Position numbers and translations under genes: made by a program. This document shows positions 23,001 through 38,000 of a DNA stretch of 64,000 nucleotides, piece after piece. Origin of the DNA: Glandiceps talaboti (Eukaryota; Hemichordata; Enteropneusta; Spengelidae); the NCBI RefSeq assembly GCF_964340395.1, contig NC_135564.1, forward strand, positions 15,897,457 to 15,961,456, read 5' to 3'. The notes below the pieces were generated by a model. It saw nothing but the letters and a program-made list of their open reading frames with translations. It ran no database searches and was not told the DNA's origin. Each line of letters opens with the position of its first letter. The stretch's first letter is position 1.

Positions 23001-26000
23001 TTTAATCTGAACTGGGTCGTAAGTCACCTTGGTTCACTTTAAGTCTATTCTTACGTATGTACGTGCCATAAACATCACTTTGTTTGACATGTGAATCGTG
23101 ATTGTTTCCGTGTTCACTTCATTGAAAGACATATTGAAGTATCCGGGTTTGGTAGAACAACAACTAATGACATATAGAAGTTATATATATTGTGTAAATG
23201 TCATGCATTGTTTAGATTACCCAGGTAGTCATCTAGCTTTCATAAATGTCGCTGTATATCACTATACAAACATGTACAACACAATAGGAAGCAACAGAAA
23301 GTGTATACCCTTCATGCTTGTATTGATTTACCAACATGCGGTTCCCCCAATAGTTTACCTGTACGTTTAGTCTTATCTCAATCTTATTAAAATCTGATGT
23401 GGTGAAAGCGGCTGGATCATCTACAGATGTCTTAATTTACCTCTGTTTCCATCATTTTGTGTAATTTGTTTCGTTCCGGGTTATCGCCACCTTCCAAAAG
23501 GTGATCCCCGAAACAAAACAAAGAAAACAAAGCAATAGATATAGAGGTAAATAAAGACATCTAGCCACTGTCACCACATTAGATTGGTGTTAGCGTAACA
23601 AACAAAAGTTCTAGTAGAGAGTACTATTGTATTACAATTATACCATGCACGAGCCAAGTTGAACAAAAAATATGGAATATATACTCTGGTCGTTCTACGT
23701 CATGACAATACGCGTCTATGTCATGACAACGCATGTCTAGCTGTGTTCGAAATATCAGTCAAAACGTTCAAAATTGCAATTAATTTCCCTGATTTTTCTT
23801 TGATAAATGATATTACTGGCACTGGTATATATGTTATTCTCCAATATTTTTCTTCATTAAGCTGGAATATACTCGAGTCACTAGACGAGTAGTGACAAAG
23901 GCCCCTTAGGTCATTCATATTTTCCTCGGTTGAATGAAGAAAAATGTTGTGGAATGACATGTAATTATAAATAGCAACTTATCAAACGACTCTACAAGTA
24001 GTAATTTATCAAATTGACATCCACTCATTACCCATATTTATGTGTAAGAGTAAAACTAAAAAATTAATGTTAAATGTATATCTGTCAAAGGATACTTCAC
24101 ACTTATAATAAAGTACATCTATGTAATAGTTTCCTGTATGGTAGACCGTTTCCTTGTTGACACCTTGATAAGATCTTGACTGACTTTTATAGACTTCAAA
24201 TCAAGGAAATGTTTCAGAAACCGATGACTGAACACACTGTGTACAGATTATGTATTTCCATTTTTCATGTTCAAAACACAACATGCAACTTATTAGCCAT
24301 TTACATTAGATGTTGGCGACCCATCATGGGAATCAAGGATGTTGTTTAGTAAACTGTAAAGGCATACACGAGAATAAGTCAAACTAATTTGACCCAGCTG
24401 AGCTATTAGTATTAAATGCTATTGCAGGCAGCCAGGCACTGAGAAATAAGTTGGATTTAATTTTTGCTGACATAGTCATTAAAATGCATTAATGATTTTT
24501 AAAACCATTAGGGAAAAGTAATTTACAAGTATATTGTTTGCGTTGATGTGAAGCCTGTTTTTTCTGAAAAGTGATGTGAATTTAGTTTTTTTTTAGGTAG
24601 ACAACATTTACTCAAACACTAAAATTTCCTCTGTGGTTTCATTTGTATACCATGTATCACAGGCAACATTCACTCAAAACCAAAAAGATCATCTTTGGTG
24701 CTTCATTTGCATATCACAACCAATATTGACTGAAACCCTAAAAGATCATCTGTGGTGCTTCATTTGCATACAATGTATCATGTATCACAGACAATATTTA
24801 CCCAAACCCTAAAAAATCATGTGGTTCTTCATTTGCATATCCAGTATCATTTCTTTTGTTCCCCTTATGGTTTTGACAGCTTCATTAGCATATACTTCTT
24901 ATTATAAAGATTTTTTTGGTATGTTCAGTATATATATTTGCCCCCATTGGGCACAGCTTGGAGCTGCAGGAATTGCCTACATATATACATGTAATAATTA
25001 TATATACCTGTCTGAATGTCAGTGCATGCATGTGTCTGTCTGAATGTCTATTTGTATACAGTCGTGTCTGAAAAATCCTTAAGCCAATTTCAACCAAACC
25101 TAGCACAAATGTCAGACACTACAGGTTACATTTTGTACATGCACATCACACGTGTTGAGTTCATGAACAAAACAGTTTGCAGTTGTGTAGCTAGTAATCA
25201 TACATGTATGTCTCTGGCGATATGACTGCACTCCATGTAGGTCTCACAGTAGATGAGAGCGACAATGTAGCCTACCGCACTCACAGTACCAGCAATGTGG
25301 ACATTGTAGGTAACTGATCACAAACTGAACTCACCCTTGATTTTGTGACCTTTACCTTTATGGCCAAATGGTGACAGATCATACATTTGTATATGTATGT
25401 TGTAAAAAGACACCTTTTACCTCCAAAAGATTAATACATACATTTGTACAGACAACATGCAAGTGTCAACTCCACGTTATTCTGGTTAAACATGGCATCT
25501 CAATTTAAAGTAGTAACCAGATCGTTGATTTTGATTTGTCCTACCTACTAGATGCTGCCAAGACTCCATTGAATAAATACATACAGCATTTCGAAGGACT
25601 GAATTATGACAGAGCAGAATTGCATCAAAGTCACCTACGAGCCAAAAGATCAGCTGATAGTACCATACTCAGTAAGAAAACAGTGGAATTAAAATTTACT
25701 GCTCATGGCAGGTAAGTCAAGAAAAATTTTAATAGATGTTTGCACAGGAAATAAAAAAAATTAAAATTTTATTGACGATGTGTACTCAGAAAAATAAACA
25801 AATTTGAAGTGGTCCTTAAATGACTGGAAACAAAAATGTAAGACGCATTATGAATTTTGGAACAGGGATAAAAAATAATCTCAAAATGCAAAAGAAAATT
25901 CAAATTCAAATTTTCTGGAAGCGAATTCTAAATTTTCACTGGCATCTTGTGAGCATTGCTATGTGTGTACCACATCTGGCTGTTATTTCTATTTGTATAT

Positions 26001-29000
26001 CCCAACAACAAGGAGACAGGACTTGTACTTGTTCTGGGGTATGTACATGTATTTAAGGCCTAAAACAGAAAATTTTTGGTTCCAGTTACCTAACTCCACC
26101 TAGTTTTTCACTGCCGACCCTAAACCTATTCAAGAAAAAAATAAATAAAACCTTGAAAATTGTGAAGGCTCGCAAGAAATAGTGGATGCGGAAACTGACA
26201 TCAACTTAAAAAGACAATATAAAAATGTTCTTCTAATCTGTAATGGCTGTACATCTGATGAGAAGAAGCCAATGACACAGAGACCATATGGAAAACAACG
26301 GAAAACATAAAGTGAAAAAATCTACATGTACCTACCCCACCTATTGTAAAATTGAGTATAATCGGAGCAACAGATTTTTTTGTAGGTCTAAGGACTCCTT
26401 TCTTGTAAGGTTTTCCCATCTCATGTTAATATATGACTTTTTTTTAATGAGTATACAAACCGATTACATCTATAGCTTGAAAGATTCGCCATTTTTCTGC
26501 ATATGTAACCACCTCTACACTCACGAGTGGTTACATACAGAGTGTGAACAACAGTGAATTGTTCGTCTATATTACCTTGTGACTTGAGGAAAGCATCTAC
26601 CGTATATTTTATACACTCACCTGATCAACAATATTGAAGTACATGTGAGAAAGTATGTTTATGACCTCTGGCTTCAGTTACTAATGGAAATTTTCTATGC
26701 ATAGAGTCAAAAGAATTCTTGGAAGCAAATCCCAAATTTTTGCCGACAAGATGCAGGAAATTTGGGATTTGCTTCGGAGAAATTTTTTGACTTTGTAAGT
26801 GGAAATTTTCATGAGTATCAAAGGCTACATCAAATGTTTCATTTTGCTTCGTTGTTTAATACCAGTGTGGCTGCGGAGCCATTGGCGTCAATTTGGCAGT
26901 GTTTTGTCTTTGTTGTTGATTTGATTCAAATGACGTAACAAGTACATGTGAATAAGTATATCTATATGATACATGTACCGGTATGTACACACAGTTTGGA
27001 AAAAAACAGCCAGAAACTGAAAACAGAACAGAGCAGTATGTGGATAAATGAAGTCATTAATATACAATGTCCATGTTTAATACATTGTGCATAGTTCTTT
27101 ATTGTAATCCTGTGACAGCTACATTGTATATTGAGGTCACCACTATCAGAGGTACCAATGTACATACAATGGATACTTTGTGGCTTTGTGGTCGTTACTG
27201 GATACATCGTTAGGGTTGACTGAATTGTAGGATTTCTTAATGACATGTGATGTGGTCTTTCGTGACTGAGTGGTTTTCAGCTTTCTATGACTTTTTGGCA
27301 ATTTTACAAAAAATAAAATTACTTTGTGACAGATGATCAGCCCTGTTAAAAACCATAAATATGTGTTTCTGTGGTAAGGTATAGAACCCATGTTGCAGGG
27401 AAGAAGAGATCTGGTAAAATTCAGATATTTACAGCAAACATTTGCATACTACATTAACTATAAATATGAGTGTCATCTTTGTGAAATAGTCACTGCCTGA
27501 GGGAGCAGAGGAGGTCAGGTAGATCTCACTGACTCATACACACATGTAGCTCTTGATGGACACACCTGTAGGCATGTATGTCAGTTTCAACTTAAGAATT
27601 ATGTGCCATGTGGTCGATGACAAGGAACTGAAATATACATACATTACATGCTATATATGTACCTGCATCAGATGTACAATGATAAAAACAAAACAATTTA
27701 TTGTCCATTTTTGAAAACATGAAAAAAAAAATGAAATACAAGAATGACTAGAAACATCATGATAAATAATTGCAGTACATAGAGAAACTGCTTTACTTCA
27801 GTGTTACCCATTTGTGTCTTTGAAGAAAAATAATGTATATATACTTACTAAATATTTGATTTAGAATATGAATATTGAAAATCTGTGCCATCCTAGACTG
27901 AAATGACTTCATCAACTGGGCTTATCAGCCTGCCCTTGGGAAAGGGAGATTACTACAATGGCTGATTTGTCAGTCTAGTGCCATCTCTGATCTGTTGATG
28001 TTTTTACCATTCCCCCAAAAAATCTGAAATGCTGAAGGTTGATCTGATAAGACAGGGAAGAAATCACACTAAGCTGATTTGAAAACATATCATATGGTAT
28101 TATATTATGTAACAATACTTACATGTACAACTACAGACATCAGACCATGGACAAACGGAACCTGTTACAAACAGGGGAAGTAAACAACTGAATTGGATAA
28201 ATAACACTGTGACTTGGCTCAGCATCATGGAACAGCAGAGACTTGTATTACACACCATGGTTTGATAAGAATAGTTTTATGGCCTCTTTATGTGTACAGG
28301 AAATGCCAAGAGAACTGGAAATTTGTTTGTGGATGTGAACTATAATGTAAATGGTCATGAAACTGTTGTTATCAAATGGTGGAATGTAATACAAGTCTAT
28401 GTACTCTGAACATGCTCTAGCTCTGCCAAGTGTTATTAATCCAATTCATTTGTTTACTTTCCCTGTTTGTAACAGGTTCTGTTCATCCATGGTCTGATGT
28501 CAGCAGTTGTAAGAAGAAGTACAGTCATACAAATTTAGCTTTAGTTAGTGTTTTCACTTGGAAGTTAAATAGGTAAAATTTAACTTGATAGTCAGATTTC
28601 GTCAAGTGAACTGTTTCAGCTACATGTACAATGTACATGTACAATTTCTGTAGATTTCCATTGGTCTAACAGACTACTAGCCTTAAATGGACATCTTACA
28701 ATTTGCATTTAAAGTTGGTTCAAGTCTGTGTGTAAGTAAGTACACCATATTTTCATGATTACGTATGCTAAGGTATGTGTAGTTTTCTGATGTATTGCAT
28801 ATAGAATGATCATTGAAATCATACACATAGACATTGTAAATGATTGCTTTTACTCCAGACATTAACATGGTTTTTGTAAACATTTCTTGAGTTAATGCAT
28901 GATTTGCCATCATAGAATTTTTCAGACAATTCTAGGATTGCCTCAAGGGACCAGTGGAGAGACTTTGAAATAGATGACGTACAAAGGTATACAGGATTGT

Positions 29001-32000
29001 ATGAGTGAACGTCTCAGCTGCAACCTCACTCACCTGAATAATGGCACACCCTAATCTTCGTCTTTGATGTAGAACGCTTCACATGTACCTTTTGTAGACT
29101 GTGCCTTGGGGACAAATACCCTGTAAATCTCTCCAAACTTTGCCACTTGAAATCTTGTTCTTGGTTGTTTTGAAATTCGAAAAGAAATTTAGGGGTTCTC
29201 ATCTTGATTATACAGGATATAAACAATGGTTTATTTTTCTAGACAGTCAGTTTGGATTCTGAAGGGGGTAATTTTGATAGCATTTTGATTTCTATTGCAG
29301 GAGTTTGTATGGTGACCACTAATTATTTCTTAATTTTAGCTGAGAATGGGTTTTAGTTTTCATAAACAAACAAACTATAAACAGCAAAAATTTACAACTT
29401 TACAACAGCAAAATTATACTATGTTAACCCCAAACCAATGAAGTGAGTCGTAACCTGTTCGGAAAGTACAGTGTACAGTGTGACAACAAGGTTGATTGAA
29501 CTTTTAGCTAGCCTGAATATACTATACCGCACGGTACAATGTATGTATGTATGTATGTATGTATGTATCACTGTACAATATCTTACCCACAACTCTCTCT
29601 GATTGGTATGCTTGGAGGTTCCTTATTTTATAACTTTTTCAATAATCCATACTTTTCAACATTTTAAGCATAGTAATTAAGTTTAATTAATATGTAGCAA
29701 AAGAACGCTTAGGAATCAAAAATAAAGTTCTAAATTTTGTATGAAAATGAACTAACAACTAAATTAAGCATGTGCAGTGAATAAAACACTTTTCACTGTC
29801 AAAGTGTCAATAACTTGGGTAGTCAGTGTGTATGATGAGTTTTAGTATGTAAATTTCTTTTGTCATACCTATTCAAATAAATCTATATCTTTGGCAAAGT
29901 CATAACAGGTGCATATATTTTCCTTAGTTTCGTCGCAAATATTCTTCATGTCTTTCAAGAAAACCTGCTGACAAATTCCTAAAATTGCTACTCCTTCTAC
30001 AATAAATCACTGATACCAGAACCGATGAAAATGGGTATTCAGAAATTCATCGGTGGCAATTCTACGCTTGCCAAATGGAAAAAATGTTTTTACAAAACCC
30101 TATACACTGGTGAGATTTGTCTGACTTCAAGGAGATGATGTCCAACACTACAAATCAGAGAGAGTTGTGGGTAAAATGTTGTACAGTGTGTATGTATGTA
30201 TGTATGTATGTATGTATGTATGTATGTATGTATGTATGTATGTATGTAGAAAAAATGCATAAGGAACTAATAAACCAGTCCGTATATATAGCTGTTAAAT
30301 CCGACGTTTCGAATAAATATTCTTTTTCAAAGGAAAAATTGGCGAGACAGAGAAATGCCAGGTGACAACCCGAACATTTCTAAATATAATGGAACAAAAC
30401 CGCGCGTGACATAAATAAACGGTTGTACGTGGGATTAGTTCTTAAATTCGCACGCACCTAATAGAACCCAATAGAATACGCCTGAAATTTAAAAAATACC
30501 CAATAATCATGATAATTAGATTGGGAAAGACGAGAATAATCTATTAATTCCAAGGGGTTCCACCGTTCCAAGACGGAAAATGATTTCTTCTTCCTTCAAC
30601 CTCAAAGCTTTCTCATCACCAGAAACCTTACAAATTCCTGAAATGGACATATCTGATACATTATGATCGTTTGTATTAAAATGCTTAGATACGGGATAGT
30701 TACGATTCCTTTGTCTGGTCAAACGGAGATGTATGTATGTATGTATGTATGTATGTATGTATGTATGTATGTATGTATGTATGTATGTATGTATGTATGT
30801 ATGTATGTGTGTATGTAATACAGTATGTATGTATGTATGTATGTATGTATGTATGTATGTATGTATGTATGTATGTGTGTATGTATGTATGTATGTATGT
30901 ATGTATGTATGACTGTATGTATGTATGTATGTATGTATGTAGGACGTTGACCAGGTTTCCATGTCATGAGACTGAATATGTATTGTACTGGTAGTCTGAT
31001 TGTTCATGTGTGAATGAACTGTGTTTTTTTTGGAACTGCACCTTTATACGTAGACTATAGTGTATACTGTACAGTACATATTACCAGAACTAGCTGTGTG
31101 TTCCAGGCTGATTGTGATACCAGACTGTTCCTTATAATGACCGTACCTTCATTGAAACCACAGTCCCTCTATCAATGGTGATAAAGGGGCTGCTGACACT
31201 AAACGTTTCATAGAAAACTTTATCATGATGAATGAAGGCAAGTTTCCCAATACAAGTAGATGTTGTGTACCTTAGCAGTCAACCATGGCTACTCAACCAC
31301 AGCACTATTACATGTATATAAGGTTCTAAAATAGTGGACATGTATGTATGTTCACATACTCACACACAATGAATTCTTATTTGCAGTACATGTGTAAAGA
31401 ACCACATATGACAACACCCCATGATGCCTGAGTGCAAGTATGGTATACTTGGAGTATTTGCATGTGATGTTTGCAGTGTTCTCTGTGGCTGTCTGTACAC
31501 TTTCAAAGTACATGTAATACAAGTATGCAGTAATATTTTCTGAACCGCTCTGCATTGCAAATATTGCTAGGAGTGTGCAAGCTCACTGTGCAAGTGATAT
31601 GTAAAAATATTAATAGGTCCATGTTGATAATTACATTATCCATTCCATGGTACAATAGTAAATATTTGACGTCAGTCCTGTGTGACCTTGCTACTGGAAT
31701 GTGTGTCATACAAGAAGACCTATATGATAAGCTCAACATGCGAACTTTTTGGGGGGTGGGGGTGGGGGGGGGGGGGTTGATGAACATTTACTTCTAATGT
31801 GAGACACAGTCTGAGTGCTGGGTTTCTGGTAGTATTTTGATGTGTTTACCATCATCTCAATAAACAGGTTGGTTCATAAGGTTGGAACTTCATGTTTACA
31901 ATGCATGTTTTTACATTGCATCGATCATGGTGTGACCCGTACAGTTTTCAGTTTACATCGTATATAAATGTGTAATGTCACACTTGTGAACGTTCGTTTA

Positions 32001-35000
32001 GGGAGAGGGAGGAGAGGTTTTGTTCTAAATGATTTATGTTCATTTATTGAGTTTGTGCGACATTGTGCAATCACCCCTAAGCCTCCTCACCCAGTGCCTT
32101 CAAAGCACAAAACTGGTAACCATAGCAAACTGGCCATTGAAAAAATGTAAGCCGTATATGGAAGTGAAACCTTGGTGCTGATTCAAAAACTAACACATAC
32201 AAAGGTTAAAACGTTCTCCTACAGATATTAGGAGGTGATTATGTGTTAAAGACGTCACCCTCCAGTGTTATATACAGGTGTTATTTGAAGCGTGAAATAG
32301 ACTTGAATACTCTAGAGGGGTAGCACTGAAGAAAGTAAGTTTGTGTAATATATGAGATAGATGTCAAGGAGTGTAAATGTTCCAACACATCTAGTGTAAT
32401 TATTGGAGGGGGAGAGGGTTGAGATTTACATGATTTGTTAGAGGTGTATGATGAATGAGGAATGGCTATGGGGGCAATATTTATTTTACATAAACATATA
32501 TATTTTAACTTTCGTAAATCTATACATGTAGTTGGAATGAGGGAGGGGTAAGGTAAGGAGGGTATTGTACATGTAGATTATTTTGTTGACTACATATTAT
32601 TTCTGTATGTATATCTGTACAATACATGTGCTTTAAATGAGGGGAGGGTGGGAGGATATCAATGACATTTCAGGTTATTTTAAATACATGATTATTTATT
32701 TTGCGTATACCTAGACTTGGAAAGTGGATGAAGATGGGTGGGGATGGGGTAGGAGTGGATGGGGGGGGGGGGGGGGGGTACTTTTTCAGGTTGTATTTCT
32801 GTACATGTACACAGTAGTAACTTTTATAAAATCTAACTTTAAATATGGTGGAGAGGGGGTGAAGGCATCACAGGATATTTTGCTTTATATCAATTCATAA
32901 CTATACTTGGAATACTTGGAAGGCGGAGGATGACAAGTGGGGATGGGGGGGGGAGGGGGGTAAGGGATTGAGGACATTATATGTTATGTAACTTTCACAT
33001 ACGTTGTAACATTGTAGAGGGGGTAAGGGCATTGCAGGTTATTTTACTGTACATAGTTTAAAAGGGGCATAAGATGAGTTTATACATATTTGGGTATAGT
33101 CTTTGCTGTATATGTAAAAGGTACTCGCAGTATTCTACTTACTGAAGCACACTTAACCACCACTTGCAATTGACTGAACTCAAACCTGGTATTTTGATAT
33201 AACCATAAACGATCCAATGACGTAGTCGTAATTTATCATATGTATCAAATTGTTTCAGGAAATTCCTACTATAAAGTCAGCAGTTCTAGCAGTGTCAAAA
33301 CTGAAAAGCCAATCATAATGTTATCGAAGACATACATCAATATTAACATTATACTGGAATGTGCTTTTATCTATTGTATTTTCACTTGAGTAAAAAGCTT
33401 CTAAACTCGGCTTGTGCCAATTTAACTTTCCTGAATTTTTTACTGTGAATATTTGTATCACCTGTTAGGTGGGAGCTACATGTGTAATACCTGCAAATAT
33501 ACCTGCCAACTAGGATAGTCTAGTATCTATACAGTATGATTTTAGTCTACACTTGTGAATACACTGTACGACATTACACATAGTCTTTTGTGCCCTGACT
33601 TCGTCGACAGCTTGTTCCCATCCAACAATTCTATTGGTTCAAATACTCTACAGGGTCAATCTCTACTTACATGTACAAAAAATGTATAAGAACATAGTGC
33701 TGGCTGCCGACTAACCTGGTGGCATTAATCTGTAATTACCATATTACCATGGAAACCAAAGGTCAGGCATAAATTCCAACAATTGACATTTTCAAATTAG
33801 AATACTCCAGCAACAAGTTGGAATAAAATTAATAATATTTTTCAGATGATTTATCTGAATATTAAATGTAAATTTAATAACGCCGTATGAATTATTTATT
33901 CTGATTATGTATCCACGCTGATAAAAATAACATACCATCAAATCATTTCGTTTCTATTTTAAGCCAAGTATAATTCCTGTGATATAAAGTACTGTTGCAT
34001 TGCCAATTTTTATCTCATGAATAATTGCCTTCATGAATCTTTGCCTCCTGTAAATGGCAAAGATTTAAAGGTATTTTACAGCCATTGCACTTCTGAGGAA
34101 TTCATTTATTCTAAATATTAGCATATTGGGTAATTTGCATAACAATAACAATGACCTGTACATTTCATGCCATTGTTTTCATAAATTCCTAACAAAGGAA
34201 TCTGTCCAGTTTGATAAAATGGTGCAATACAAATTTCAAACCTTATATCTTAATTTAATTTATATTTTTAATTTAATTTATATTTTAGTTCGTAGTGGTG
34301 GGTATGAAATAGTGTTTGTTTACTCATGCCATGCCTCTATGTACAAGTAAAATCAAGTCTGAGATTTTGATTGATAAGTCTTCAGATTGTGGATACCACA
34401 TTACACGCAGCAATGTTAACAATTCACTCTTGGTATTTAGTCCAGTATTACTACCTATGCTATGGTCAGCAGTAACTTTTTCAATTTTCAAGATGGCAGA
34501 TTATCTCAAAATATTTTCAGCGCGCAATACAATTTCTAGTTAATTGTAAGCTTGCATATGTAATGAAAACACACAAATGAAAGCAGATAGGAAGACAGTG
34601 AATATTCATGTTCAAAGTTAGAGATACAAAAGATGATTTTTAATCTTAAAGGGCTAGGTCAGATTAGGTTTAAATTAAAGGTGTGAAAAACACAGTTGTC
34701 TGATGTTTCATAGACTGGAAGATTTGTCGTTGATCTGATTATGTAAGCACTCACTATAGTATAAAGGGAAGCAAGGACAGATCTTTCAGTCTAGGCATAT
34801 AGTTATAGAAAAAGTTGTCCCAAAACAAAATAATGATCATGTATAATTCATCACGGCTCAACTGATAACAATAATGTGAGAACCTGGCATTGAAACCTTG
34901 GCCTTTAAGATAACAGTTACTGTAATGTGAAAACCAGGGATTGAAACCTTGGCCTTTAAAATAACACTAATGCAAGAACCTGGGATTGAAACCTTGGCCT

Positions 35001-38000
35001 TTAAGATAACACTAATGCAAGGACCAAGGATTGAAACCTTGGCCTTTAAGTCTAGATTAATACTCAGATGAAAGTTTTGTCATTGTGTATCCCTTTCAAT
35101 TGCTAGCAAATTATGTTTCAAAAAAGTGATGTACGTACACAATAACGGTCTACGGTATCTGGTATGCTTTGCCAACTAATTATGATTTGTGAATAAGCTA
35201 GTAATTTGATAATCCTCTCATTCTCTGTGACTCTTATTTGGAGCTTATCTTACTCTCAAATTTTGGAAATAGAATGAAGTATTATGTAACTAGATTAGAC
35301 TAGTAATCACTTGTAAAATGTACAATTTGTATTTTGTTGAACTATGTTTGTCAGACAATGAGAAGTGGTTTATAATTAGAACAGTGCAATTTCCAGGTCA
35401 TCCGAGGTCAACTACTGTTTTGGGTGTGTCTTTCTGGAACAAAATACTAATTATGGATGTTGCATTATATGCAAATTTTATGTTAAGGTCATGTGGGGTC
35501 ATATGCTAATTAAGTCACTGATATGAGATTAGGTTAGAGGAATATGCAATTTTTGAGGTCATGTTAGGGTAAACAACATTTCTTGTGTATGTTGGAGATG
35601 AAATGCTATGTGTGTGGGTCAAGTGAGGTCATATGCAAATTAGTTACTTAGATATAAAAATAGGAAACATGACTTGGTAATATTATGAATTAATAGCATG
35701 TATTTTATGTAGGCTGATGAAAATATGAAATTAAGATTCAGGGGTGAACAAATCCACTGGTCCTGGGTCCGGGACTAGCAAGTTTTTTGGCGGACCACAC
35801 AAATTTTACCTTGTCTGCTCCGTCGGACCAGTACCTTACTGTTAATAACTATGTTAAAAAGTCATCTGAATATACAGATTCATACATGTAGTTAAGATTT
35901 AATGTTTCACATTAGTGGGACCTGGGACCTCTAATTCTTTCAACAGGACCACTGGATTTTTTAATTAAGGCACTGGTCAGGGGACCACAGTTCACAAAAT
36001 GATTTGTTCACCCCTGAGATTTTAATTTTTATTGTTATTCTATATTCATGGGACAATATATACGTGTCTAGTATTTAGAATGAAGATAACATCTGGTACG
36101 ATTAATAATAGTACACCTTATCAGATACAAAGTGTCTTTGCCATGCAGTGACCCATGTCCATACTGAAATTAACATACTGTATTACATGTACAGGTTTTG
36201 ATGAATTCGAAAGTGAAATTGATCAGTGTCATTGTATGGTTATAAATACATAGCCTATTCATGGGTATTTGCTTGGCTTGTATGCAACAATGTAAGTTAT
36301 TCACCGACTGACTGCACCCATCCAATGACTCCTTTAGTGCTTGTATACAACAGTGTAAGTTACATGACGTATTCACCAACTGACTGCTCCCATCCAGTGA
36401 CTCCTTTAGTGCACACAGTAAGAAGTGGTATACAATGCACATGTCAAGGAGATTCACAAGACGCAATGTAATGCATGTTGTAGACTTGTCTAAGCTTATG
36501 TCACATGTACCACCATATACTGAAATGTACATCTACTACCAAACACATTGCCTGACCATTGACATGATGGTGATGTACCACCATATAGATGTACTAGCAT
36601 ATAGTTACACACATCGCCGTATACATACATATCATGTATACACATATGTCTACCATTATGTACCGCCATATACAATGTACTGAGACACCATGTACGTGCA
36701 CACCTGCACTGTACTGCCATATCTAATGTACATATATCTGTACATGTACCACTACCGTATATATAGTGTGCATTGTACATGTACCACCATACATGTACCA
36801 GCATAAATGTACATGTACAAGTACCACCATATACCACATGTACATGTACCACCATACACACCCACCACCATGTACATGTACCACCATATACACCTACCAT
36901 CGTATACAAATATCACATGTACATGTATGTACCACCATACACACCCACCACCATGTACACATATCACATGTACATGTACCACCATACACACCCGACACCA
37001 TGTACACATATCACATGTACATTTACCACCATACACACCCGACACCATGTACACATATCACATGTACATTTACAACCATACACACCCGACACCATGTACA
37101 CGTACAAATGTATCACATGTACACGTATCACATGTAACATGTACCACCATACACACCCACCACCGTATACACATTATCACATGTACATTTACCACCATAC
37201 ACACCCACCACCATGTACACATATCACATGTACATGTACCACCATACACACCCACCACCATGTACACATATCACATGTACATGTACCACCATACACACCC
37301 ACCACCATGTACCACCATACATGTACATGTACAATAGCTATGTTTGCTTAATTAAGGTTTGGGAACCTTAGCAACAGGACTGGAATGAAATGTGGTGAAA
37401 CTGACATGAACTGTAAATAGTGAACCCTGGTAGAATACATGTACACTGTGAAACTCAGGTCGATAAAAGTTTTCATTGATCAGCTGGCAAATACAAAATT
37501 ATTTTCCATTAGTTGTTTGTTATCTTTGACTTGAAATAACAATTACCAAATATTGTGACTTGCATTTTACAAAACTGAACAAAGGAAATTAGTATTTGGT
37601 AATAAATTAAACATGAGTTTATATAACATGTTTAATGTTGTCTAGGACTCAGGAGCCAAAAAAAGGGTGGTAGAAACCTACCACAAATGCTGGTACATCA
37701 TGTTCATGTAGTGTATGTGCTGGTGAAGCTGATATATACATGTATTGTTAGTCTGTATATATCTTTCAAAATTATGAATATAGAAATCTTGTATTCGACT
37801 CTGAATAAATGTAAATGTTGAATATATATACCGGTATGTATACTGTTTAACTGAGAAACTATGTATAATCAATGCCGGAAAGAGTATGCTACTCAATGAA
37901 AAATCCGAGCTGGTCTCAAAATGTCACCATGAAGGCAAATACTCGCTCACCAACTATAGAAGTAAACCCCCGTAAGGAATAGTTTAGTCTGACCATCTCG

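Larger units (their letters stand above)
20085..25551 (+). other. ADAM10 intron 1 (5.5 kb)
   Basis: Contains a palindromic MITE (21313-21440), family P copy 3, a roughly 65-bp tandem repeat (24600-24840), a 20-bp perfect palindrome at 21872-21891 and many TACATGTA words. No alternative exon recognised. Confidence 0.7.

Noticed and set aside
25150-25320. Minus-strand open stretch with hydrophobic residues in intron 1
   Set aside because: No recognisable domain, start or splice context. Too weak to call.
36496-37351. Overlapping ORFs up to 192 codons on both strands
   Set aside because: All frames of the 47-bp satellite are open. The peptides are pure repeat translations with no domain.
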